64,000 nucleotides of DNA from Andrena cerasifolii (lineage: Eukaryota; Arthropoda; Insecta; Hymenoptera; Andrenidae): contig NC_135130.1 in the NCBI RefSeq assembly GCF_050908995.1, forward strand, positions 9,603,001 through 9,667,000. The letters are read 5' to 3'. The position numbers and the translations under genes were made by a program. This document shows, piece after piece, positions 13,797-25,700 of the stretch. Below the pieces are notes generated by a model, which had not been told where the DNA came from, did no database searches, and saw only the letters and a list, made by a program, of their open reading frames with translations. Position 1 is the first letter of the stretch. Every line of letters starts with the position of its first letter.

Positions 13797-16700
13797 GTGA
13801 GTATGGGTTGTCGGTGTCTATGTATAATTCCGAAGTGTCGAACGGATGGACCAAGTATCAAACGGATCGTCCAAGTGATTGAGTGGCAGTGGGCACAATA
13901 GTTGACTCAACGTGATTGGTGGATTTTAGGTGGTTAATAGTCGAAATTTTGTCCATTTTGAAGCTTGTTTTATTAGCTGATATACACGTGAATTTTCGTA
14001 CAATTACCATGCCTGATGAAAGTAATAGGTTTCGCCAGACTCGCGTGCTGAATAAGCGAATCAATATCTAGGTACAATTGGACTGGTTTCACCGCTTGTT
14101 CCAGGAAGTTTCGTGTCCAGTCGGACCTCCGAATAATGCACAACTGTACCTCCAATTATTACTATCGACTGCATTAAATTATAACGCACTTGAAGTTTAC
14201 CTGTACACACTGGCCTGGGTGTTTATTTAACGAAGAGTACTTATCCAATTCCACCTTTTCCGCAACTTGAGCAATCCTCGTGGAACTCTGATTCTCTTAT
14301 TCCACTTCGTTTAAATACCAATCCGTTTAATAAACAAATATATAGAGTACCAGATGATCTTAATATTTGAAAAAGTTTATGAAAAGGGGCAATGGTTGTT
14401 TTTGCTTTAATTCACGTCTAATTTGTTGAATTACACAAATAGCTCCGTGAAATTGGTTGTTCTTAATGACCATTGATCCAATAAGCAAAACTGAGTAGTC
14501 GACGCACGAAAATCCAATCACTCTGTCTAATCGCGATAATTACGAACGTCTGTCGCGTGATGCACAACGACGGTCGAGCCCCCTGGTCCCAGAAGGGACA
14601 GGGTATGCCCGTTCCGGGAAGTCGTGAACCTTCCATCGACGCGTTCGGTCGCGAAACGGAACGTCTGGCCGCGTTTACGTGCGTATCTGACGAAATTCAT
14701 CGGTGTTTCCGGGGGTTGCGACCCCCGTCGGACCCATGGAACGCGTTTCACCGCCGATCGATGGAGTCGTGCACCACGAGGACGGGTTTCCTAGGTGGAC
14801 ACGCGGCTTGACCGTCGCGTACTATCGATTCGAGCAGTCCCTGGCATTCGTCAACGCGACTTCCCTTTTGCCTTCGCCGCGGTGAATGAAAAACGCGCAG
14901 CTCCGCGCGCTCCATTTACTTCGCTTGCTTCGACAAAGTTCTCCCCCCAACCAGCTCATATCGTATGATCTCAGAATTAAAATCGCGTTCTAGAGGTTAT
15001 CAATTCACTTCGTCGCGTAGAAGTTTGAAATTTCCGCCCTTTTGGGGCTACACTTTTTGCGAAAATGGAATATGCTCGTAAGTGTTGGGTACACGGGTCA
15101 CGTGATCTGCGGACACAATGGCGGAGCCCTTTAATGAAAACATTCCTCACGCGAGGATAATGACCTTCCGGTTGTAAACTCGCGGGTGAACCCCACATTT
15201 ATCATTCATAACGCACCCTTTTCGAATAATAATCCACAAGGCGTTTGTTAACGTTATCGAATTCGCGATAGTTGTCGGTACACACAGTAAATTAGTTGTT
15301 TGAGTTTAATCAGCATAGAAGTTCGAACGAACACGCTGTGTAGTCACTTGCGACTTTCCAGCGCAGATTTTATCAATTCGAGGCAGCATAAGCTTTCGCT
15401 GCAGTGATGATTTGCTTTATCGTAATGGAAATTTCTCCATTACGCAAACAAAACTTCGATATTAAGGAAATATAGGTTATTCGATGAAGATAAGAGCAAT
15501 TTGTAGGTTATAATATCTTTATTTCGATCTAAGCGCGCATTCTCATGAATGCAACGCTAAATACCCTTGAAATACTAAAAGGGGGACATTTTCTAAGAGC
15601 AATGCAGAATATAAAGGCGTTTTAAGAGTGTTCTCAGTTCGTAGTACCACGTGTATGTGTTCAGATGGACTACGCACATGCGATACTGTGTTTATGATAC
15701 CAAACTCAAGTGTTTCAAGTCACCCATTCATAAGTAGTACTACTCTATTAGCATGGTGCAAGGCAATTATACTAACTCAGGCATGTAAACATATATGGAA
15801 TGTAACACCACTAGTACTAATTGGTTCACCTAACATTAAGTTGCGTTTCCAAGTGTAAGGCGCGGTGCATGCCGCACTCAATGCACCTTTTCATTACTCC
15901 CTACCTTTGAAAGCCCGACCTTTTCAAGTACTTAAGGTTGTACCTTGCGTAGCACACATGAAAATGGGACTGCAAACAGCGGCCAAGACATTACACGCAG
16001 ACGGATTGCAAATATGCAAAAAGCTCATCGGGCTTATTAATCAGCGTTACTTTTAGCCTGGAATCCGCTCCGAGGGCATGCTCGCCCTTACTCCACCCTT
16101 TATCCCTCTCTCGACCAGTCTCGAACTAAACGATAATACCACGTACGGTTCGATAGCGGGCGTCGCGACGCCCGGCAGTCTGCCACCGTTCCATTCCATC
16201 CTGTTTCGTCCGACGCCGAGCTTGCACACACACACACAGAGGCGCGCGCGCGCGCTCGCGTTTTCGGGCGGTGCAAGAAAGTGTCTACGGACTCGATGTG
16301 CGTTCGTGTGTTCTTAGATGAGCATAGGCGCCGCCTTTTGGAAATTCCCTCGGTTCGTTAACCCTCCGGGGGCGGGGACAGTGAATCGATGGGACATGTG
16401 CCACTTTTGCCAATGTAGCGTACTCTTTTTTGGTACTCCTTGTAGTAATACGACCTAAACACCAAGTTACAGATACTTCCGTAAGCAGCAACTAAGTGCA
16501 GGATGATGGGGTATCTTTCTGTAGGAAACTTTTAATGTTAAGAAAAAAAGAATCATGAAAATAATTGCTTTCAAAGACAACTTCCATGGAGTCTTCAAAG
16601 AGATACCTTTCGCAGGCGACTATAAAGGCAATATAATTGCACGATTCTGGTGGAAGCTAGTGAAATGCCTACGCCAATGAGCGAAAGATGCAGCAGGTAC

Positions 16701-19700
16701 GCGTTTGGCACAACGAACCGCTTTTAGCTATGAACGCGAGCGTGCAATGCCATTAATTTGCCGGACGATTTGCCCCGATTAATGTTTACAAAGTCCTCTG
16801 TGGCTCAGAATCCTCGATTGTTCGTTCGAAGTGAAAGGGACATTTTGCGGATCCTTCTTGCGCCGGCTCGTTACGCAATTAAAAAGAGCTTTCGCAGACT
16901 GTTTCAGAGCAGCGGCGTTGTTTACGTTTTGCTGGACTTATTTCACGCGCGGCTCGGCACTGGTGTGACTTAGAAGCCACCGAAGCTTAATTAACAGTTA
17001 AGTCCCGTCATAGTTCAAGACTTTTAGGTTAGGAATTCTTCAATGGCGTCCTTATGGCGTCATCGCATTCTCCTCTTTCTTTTCTAGCGTAAAATTTGTT
17101 GCAGCATTGCTATACACACAAGGTATCTTCGTATTCATAGGGCATCTTCTTACTTTAAAGATGTAATCCGCAAAACATGACTCCTTATCCCACAAGTTCT
17201 GGCGTTCCCATAGGCAATTGCCGCTAAACACTGCTGCTAACTGGATTTACCGATGCATTCCTCAACTGCAGCCATCCTCAGCCTCCCTGAGCAGTTCCAT
17301 CCCTCAAAACTATCCACGAACAGCAACAAACCCGATATAAACCATAGGCCAGACAGAAACCTCCGTTTCACGAATCATTTCCATCACTCAGGCACAGAGG
17401 GGACATTTTTATTAGCACGGTCAACTGCTGTCGTTTGTCGCGATAGCCCATTGCCAGCGATCAGACAAAAGGATACTGGCAGGTTGACGTGGAAAAAGGT
17501 AAAGGGGAAAAGCTTTTTTCCACGACGTGCACGGAGGGGAGGTGGGTGCGGGCCACGGGGGGAACAAGTTCAATCATCGTTACTGTGATCTCGGCGCGAC
17601 TGAGGCGAAATGGATTTTTCATATACAGCGGGGATCCGATAAAGCGGAGTGGTGTTTACGGGGTGGGAGCGGGGGCCCCAGGAAGGGGTTGAAGGCTTCA
17701 GGGAAACGAGGAAAAGCGCGGAAAGGCCGATAACGACCGTCGACTATGAAGAGTCGATCGATACCGCCGCGTTTCGAGAGGACTACCTTGCCCGTGCCTT
17801 CTTCTTTCCTCATCACGTTTCTTCGATCGGAGACTCCCTCTGCCATTCTCTTGACGATAGCGTCGATGATGGATGCTCCTTGATCTCCTCTTACCGTGTT
17901 TCAGGGGTGTGGGAGGGGAGAGTGGAAATACGCCATTGAACTTTATTACTCGTTGAGTGGCGGCTCTGTTACTCGATCTGGCTACTTGGGGGACGCGAGA
18001 ACTTAGCGGAGTCGACGTTTGATGTAACAGGATCGTTAAGTTTTTCAGTTCCGCCGTGAGAATTCTCTAACAGGTAAAGTACAGGGTGCTCCCAGGATGA
18101 CGTGTCCAATTTTCGGAGATCCTAATTGCTGTACACCGCAGTGTTGACTAGATGCGATACAATTACGTTGAGCAGTGAAAGGTCCCCCCGACTGTCCACA
18201 ATCCAAACACTCGAACACCCCACTTGCACGCTGTCAGGCACTTGGCAGCGATACATTTGTATATTCATTCTGTGCTGTAATTGGTGTTTGTGCAGGCTTG
18301 AAAAAATTTAACGAGCGATGGTGTTGGTATGTTTTTCAGTGTCTGGAACGACAAACAAGAAAGAGGAAGAGACGGCGGTGGCCACTGTTGGCGTCACAGA
18401 AGAGACCACTGGTGTTCTGGGCGCGAGATCCAGGACGGGGAGCGATCCTGGAGGAGGTATAGACCTCTTGGCAGCGTTACAGCTCCACAACACCACGCGG
18501 CAGGGTGTCACACAGGTGCCGGGGCTGGTTAGGTTAAAACCAGCCTATTATCTTCAGGGTGAGTGGCGCTTTGGCTACCTTTATTTCGCGGACGATGCCT
18601 CTGATTGCAAAATGGCAATGGATACGTCAGGGGGGAGTAAAGCTGCATGAAACACGAGGATGACAATCTTTTTGTATAGTACGACGAGGGAATTCCCCCA
18701 GGAGGTCTCCTAAATGGTGAAGATGCGCCGCCACGGCCTATGAAACTGACCTTTCGCAATATCGATTAATCGCTTGTTACGTAAGCATCAGGTTCCATCC
18801 GATAAGGCGCTACTGTTTCTCCAATTTGTCAGTTCCGTATCTTTCCGTATTACGTCGGCAGTATTAGCCCCTTCGAGGGAGGGCCCTTGCACTATGCAAC
18901 GTAGATGGCGCCACAGTTCCGCCACGTCAAATTGCAATAGCTCTGACATCATCCATCCGGCAAACTTTCTTCTAACCGTCACAGCACGTGTTCGCGTGTA
19001 ATCCTATCCTTTTATGGGCAAAAAAAAGGGGGAAGCACATTGTGATTTACGAAAAGCAATAATCGACTTTACGGCTGGCGATGATTGTCGAGCCCGAATA
19101 GTCGCGAAGGATTGCTCGCGCTAGAAACGACCCTCCGATATGCAAATCGGGGCTATATTCGGGTTAAGAGAACCCCAGTCGAAGTGGCTTTGGTACCGCG
19201 CTCGTAGTGAAATTTACTGCATCGCAGCGTACAACCTGCACGCAACACCAACGACGTGTAAATTCTAGAAAATGATTTACTCCTGTCTCCCCCACCCATC
19301 GAAACGTTCGGTTTCGTTATTATGGGTAGCATGTGCCACGGTACATTGCCAAAAATTGATGGCCCTCTGGGGGAAGGAAATTGAATGATATCGATAAAGG
19401 AAAGTGCTTTATAATGCGCACTATATACCCCGATAGAATCCGTTATGTGCCTCATAACGTACGTTGGATCCTGAATAAAAGATGGCGGGTGGTCCACCAT
19501 GTTACCTCACGTGCGCGTCACGTGACTCTTCGGCGTAGATCCCTCGGAGGGATGGAACATTGAAATCGTCGTTTAAAAACCCACCGTTCACGTCGATATT
19601 TACGCAACCTCTCCAATTCGCTTCGCCGTGTAATATCGCGAGTATCCAATTGCGGTGTCCTCCACCCTCGGCTGCGTAAACGTTGCACCCTCTCGATCCC

Positions 19701-22700
19701 CACCCCGTCTGTGTAGCCGATCAGTATTAGAGAAACGTGCAGTGGGGCTGAAAGCGTGACCGTCGGTGCAACGTCCGCGAAAAGCGAATAAAAGTGGCGG
19801 CTGGGGGGTCGGTCGGGCCAAGGGTGAGCCCGTGAGGAGGGGTTTCCCCGAAAGAAATTTCAATTATCAGGCCACCCTTGCCTTCTTGCACACCCTCCAT
19901 CGACGGTTTCGCGGAAGTAACCGAACGTTCTCTGTGGTTTCCAGCGTCGAAACGAAGAGAACGTACTTCTTTGTTTCTCTTTCTATTCGACCACTTTGTG
20001 CCTCCCGCCCCCTCTTTGTCTTAGAGGGAGTCTTTATGGGCTGAAATCGCTGTTATCGTATCCAGCAAATCGTTTTCGCAAGTCCTGCCAAACGGCAATG
20101 GCTTCTTTTCAAGTTTCAATTGGGTTGGTTCTCGGGTTGTTTTCTTCTGCGAGTTTGCACTATGGTAGCCAAAGTAGTTGAGGGTTGACGCTCAGAATGA
20201 TAATAATATTTCTTTGTTTCGGTTGGACCTCGTTGTAGTCGATGACAGGATAATAATTCCAAGTTGCACTCCATGCCGGCAGTTAACAGCTTTCCTATAT
20301 GGCTCTTATTTTTCTGGTCACGTGTACACTCCCGGTAAATGTTTCTTCAGATCGTTGATCCAGGAAGAGAACGATGTCCCCGAAATTCAGTTTATTCTGC
20401 TCGAATTGGAAGGGGTTCTGGAGGGTGGCTATTGTAATCGCCGGACAAAGGACGCGGAACGATATATACCGACACGTGTCGAAGTTTTCTCTGAACATGG
20501 AAAACAAGATCTCGCGACCCCCCTTTTGTAGTTTCAGCAAGGAACGTGCCCCCACTGGTTCTGGAATTGGGGGACCCTCGGGTGCTCCTTTGTAGGGTCG
20601 GCCGATTTAATCTCCAACGCTATTTATTTCCGAAACAAATAACTTTCTCTTTGACTATCATCGCAGATGCGAAATTAAAGTTGGATAGGAATCTGAGTGT
20701 TCCTCTCATCAACCATTCTTCACAGATGCTAAAGTTTCCTAACACTTTTTCACTAGTCACTATAGATAACACATTAATATTGAGCTAAACCTAAACCTGA
20801 CCTGACAAAACCAATAATGAGAGTTCCTCAATAATCCTTAGCACTGTAAATCATGAAAAGCTCCACCCAAATGCAACCCACCCACCCTAACTCAACAGAC
20901 TGCATAGCCACCACTCCCATTCTATTCTTCTTGATATTTAAACCCCGTTCCAAATGAAACACCCAGACACACCCATAAGTATCAAGCCTCCAGGTCATTC
21001 TGCCACCTATTCCGTGGTCGTTAAGCCAACATCGTCCACCAGAAGCCAGTGGTACGTGTGCCAATTCTCGTGGAACGATTAGCCACTCTAGCCTCCTCGA
21101 AGGGGTCCGCTGCAGCTATTACCCACAACGAACCGTGGACGTGGCTAATCGATCGGACTCCACTCGTGGCTGTCGCAGAAACGTCGAACGGGCCCATTCG
21201 ATAGTCCTCGAGCGTATGAAAAGGAGGCAGGTCGGTTTATTGCAACCCCCGGTGTCCGGTTACATTATTAAGCTCTCGCGGCGTGTCTGAAACTGGAAGC
21301 GAGAGAGGCTCGTGGCGCTCTGGATGCGCGGGGAAGCCTGCCCATGGACGGGACATGTGCACCATGCACTTTATACGCGGCCACGCACCTCTGCTGGGGT
21401 GTGTATGCGCTTGCATTCGACCCCGGTCGTTTGCACGAGACGGATTACACGGTTCGACGCGCGATCGCCTCCGAGGAGGAGCGGGCAGGGAAAGTCAAAA
21501 ATTAATTCCGCCGGGGGGGACTGGCGTGGTTAATCGAAGGACAAAGGATCCGTTTTGCATAGGGGGAGTTGCAGCGCGCCTTACGATGCGTTAAACGTAA
21601 CTTTATCGCCCGCGTTTTATGCGAGCTAATAGAGTGTGTTTCCTTGGCCGCCGAGGGTGTCGCGTTACGAAGTGTCGATTAACCATTTATTCCGCGGCTG
21701 ATTATGACCAGAGAAGGCCTGGGAAGGTGGGGCTGCTTGTGCACGAAGAAATAAATCGAAGGTACTAAAGGTACTAAACTAAATTTAGAGAAACGATGCG
21801 TTTTGGCTTGTCGACGACAGGATTCGGACGAATTTCCACGAGCGAAGCGCGGCCAATCGAATTTCCACGTCAACGCGATTACGTAACTGGGTGCTTGTGA
21901 ATCGGGCAAATCGATGCGAGCAACGAAAAATTTCGGCTGACCTACATCGAGGATCAGCAAACTCTTTAGCTATCTATTCGAACAACATTCCCGAACTTCT
22001 CTGAATTGCCTACGTAGCACTGATTACGTAGTACAGATTCCGCTGAACTTTGTTGGGCCACCCACGCGATTATTATCGATGCTGATGATTATCCTAGGTT
22101 TTATGAATGTTTGGAAATCAGTGCTAAAAATTAGGATATCGCGATAAGTATTCTTAATTGTGAGCGTGAGGATCGAGCTGGACGCAAGAATCATTGAGTT
22201 TTACTACTTTAGGCGAGGAGAGGGAGCTCCGACTGAACGAGGTGAGCTTCGAACGAGCGGCCACGCTACTCCGGCGGGTTCCGGAATTCACTATAGCCGC
22301 CGCTCTTAGACAGGAGGAGGCCAATTCCGGGACGATCGTCGCCTTTTCACATGGGAACAATAGGTGAGTATTGTAACAGTAGTAGTTGAGAATAAAGGCA
22401 AACTTTTGGTTCTGACCAAACACCAAGGATTCAAAGGATCAATAAAAGCAAACAAAAAATTTACATAATTGTTGGTTGGGAAACATCTAGTTTCAGAGGT
22501 ACAGTGTGTACGTGGGTCTGATAGGGGTCGCGATATTTGCTGGCACTGATAGGTGGCACTACCGCTGTTGGGCCTGATTAGTAGCGTCACAGTTATTCGA
22601 ACTAGGAGGTGGCACCACCATTGTTGGAAAAATTACCTGTCGCCACCACGATTAGAACTAATACGTGGCGACATCTTGCTTGCTGTAACTTTATGTCGAT

Positions 22701-25700
22701 GTAATTGTGGAACACTTACGAACATACATTTGCACGAACTCTTTTTCTCAATTCGTGTGCCCCGACATTTATGTAATTCATTCATGTAGAATCTAGTATA
22801 ATTGAAAAATTGACAATAATGTGGAGAAAGGTGGAGGTTTATTGCCGTTTTCGATGAATAGCTGTGATTCGGCAGTAAATTGGAAACAACGATGCTTTAA
22901 CAGTATCCAAGAACGGAAAAAGGTAGAAAGGCCAGTCTTAAGGAAGTTACTGTGTCAATTGTTGAGCCGGGACGTACAAGAGCACTTAACCCCAAAGTAG
23001 TCGCACCCTCTGTTGGCACGTGAGGAGTGCAGTCTAGTCGTTTTGACCTGGCTGACACAAATTGGATGCATGCGCCTACGTGTCCGCGTATTAGACGGGT
23101 AATTAACACGCTACGTCGAGCAGAAATCACGGCCAGCTTAAGCGGAATTTAATGTTAATTCACTGTTACCTCGAATTGGCGATTCATCGTAGGGGTTTGC
23201 AAGAGACATAGCGTATTCCAAATCTATGGTTTATCCCTTGGTCTATCTATGAACTTTACCAGGTCAATGGAAAACATCCGACACGTATTTTCACGCTGAT
23301 GTCTGTCTAGTGAGTCACAAGCTCGAGATGTAGATATCGTTTATTAATGGCATCGAAGCGATCGTGTTTTGCTTCATGTTAGGAGATTTGTCGATGATGA
23401 GCGGAATACGGAAATCGCGATGCATACACGCAAACCGCTACCTTCGGATTCAATCACGTAATCCATTTATTCCATGCACCACATTTCAATTAAGAGCATG
23501 AAATGGGGTTTAATCGATCCCTTCAGATGTTATTCACGCGTTCTCGTATGCTTGCGCAATGGAGTGATTTTGAAATTTGAAGGGCAAATGAATTTTCCAT
23601 GTAATTTGCAGATATTTGGAGCTGCAGAGCAGCGGTCGTAAGGACGAGCTTCGACTTCACTACGTATCACGCCGGGATGGTACTGTCCATGTGGAGGCGT
23701 TTCCTTTTCGACTGGCCGATGGCGCCTGGCATAGGGTCGCCCTGAGCGTAAGCGGCTCGCAGGTCGAGCTGCTGGTCGACTGTCATCCCCTGTACAGGCG
23801 GCTGCTTAGGCCAGGACCACCTGACACCAATTTCACTCTGCCGCAGCTTCAGCTTTGGGTAGGACAGAGAAACGTCAGGCACTTTCTTTTCAAGGTACGA
23901 GTCAGTCATTTCAAGCTTGTGCTGATTCTGATTCCTCTAGTTGATACTGTTTCGAGTCTCCTGGTGTACGCTGTGTCCTTTCCGAATGGTTTTCTAACAT
24001 TCTGGTAGCACTACAGGTAACTTCAACCTAATCCCTGGATAAAGTTAGCTTCGGTTCCAATAAAGGATAAGGCGTACTCCACTTCCTATCGTGTTATCCC
24101 TCAGTCTAGTATTGCACACCACTTTTATAAATCAGGATAGCACTACTTCTAATCCTAAATACGAGCTTCACCGAATTGAGATAAGTTGGCACAATTCTCG
24201 CGCCACAGGGTGCTTTGCAGGATGTGAAGCTGATACCAGGCCCCCATGGCTACCTTTCCCAGTGTCCTCAGCTCGACTCGTCCTGTCCCACTTGTGGTCA
24301 ATTTTCTATACTACAAAACACGGTGGAGCAGCTGATGCATAATCTCAACGAGTTAACGCGTAGGGTGAGTGAATCCTTGCAGCATCAACAGAGTCCTCGT
24401 CATGAGCTGGACCTCTCTCAGCGTCTTCAACGTTCTAGCCCCTAGCGGTAGATAACCAACCTTTTCTGATTGACGTCCTTCCTTTTAGCTAGCCGCTGCA
24501 GAGGGCAGAATAAGCAAAGTGGAGGAGTGCGAGTGCCAAAAGTCATGCAGGGCTAATGGCACCGTCCACGAAGACGGTGCGACTTGGGAGAAGGGTTGTC
24601 AGCAGTGTTCTTGCGTCCACGGCGAAATCGAGTGCAGGCCAACACCCTGCGCCCCTGTCACTTGCAAGAATCCTGTCATTCCTCAGGGGCAATGCTGTCC
24701 GATCTGTCTAAGTAAGCTTTCCATTCGTATGGGGCCGCAGACGCCTATCGTCGAGTTAGAATAAGGGTTAAGGGGCATGTGATGCCCATTGAGCAGTCCA
24801 ACAGCCCAAAATTCGTTTCTGTTCTCTGTGATAGCTGGTTAATTTGCGTCGTGGTGCGTCTGTTCCCAGAGCAATGTTACTTGCATGGTGTGATTTACGA
24901 TCACGGTGAGAAAGTCTCACCGAAACAGTGCGTAGAGTGCGACTGTTTCGATGGTAGCTTCACTTGTCAGAGATTCGACACGGAAACAAGATGTCCACCA
25001 CTGCCTTGCCCGCCTAGCGAACAAATTAGCGTAGCCGAAGAATGCTGCAAGTTCTGTCCAGGTAAGCTCACACGTATAGTCGTCAGATGTCGACAGTAGT
25101 TCAATTTGTTACAGCAAACACAAAGGTGTAGTCGTGTGTACGTCAATCTCTTGCCGTAAAATAATTCTGGCTTTCATTGCGTAACGAATAACGAATGCAT
25201 AATCACTCACTATCATTGCTTGTATAACTTTTTAACAAGAGACCAATGTTATGCCCTTTACTAGAGATCTACTCATCTCCCATAAAGAGATTAAGTACCA
25301 AATGAAAAAGCGATGCATGTCGCGTCAGGAGACCCCTAGTCGAGCTTTCACATCCCCCATTTCCATTCAATACGACCGTAACGCCATTAAAGCTTCGCGA
25401 ATGGCCAGCATGTCGAATTAACGAAAAATTCAGTCCTGGACAGTGCCAATCCAATTCCCTGGCGGCGGCAGCCTACCGCTAAAACTCAACTAAACACACT
25501 AATCGAATTTTCTAACCATCTCTCTTCTTCATCTGTGCCTGGCTAACCCAATTTAACCCAGGGGTGGACTACTGCGCGAAGGGCCACAAGTGTCACGCTA
25601 ACGCGTCTTGCCTGAACCTCCAGACAACCTACGCCTGCCACTGCGATATCGGTTTCCAAGGGGACGGTCATAACTGTCACGGTATCTAATGCTTTCCTCT

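Larger units (their letters stand above)
18340..24364 (+). other. NELL2: NELL exons 2-5: laminin-G/TSPN domain and coiled coil
   Basis: Exons 18340-18558, 22213-22363, 23612-23894 and 24209-24364 encode residues 43-312. Family landmarks appear in order: QVPGL, EFTI, NSGTIVAFSH, YLELQSSGR, LRLHYVS, AWHRVALSVS, LWVGQRN, QDVKLIPGPHG, CPTC. The spacing between the exon 2 end (AYYLQ) and EFTI in exon 3 equals that in vertebrate NELL2, so I believe no exon is missing here. The C-terminal stretch (NTVEQLMHNLNELTRR) is the heptad-like segment of the oligomerising coiled coil. Confidence 0.9.
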
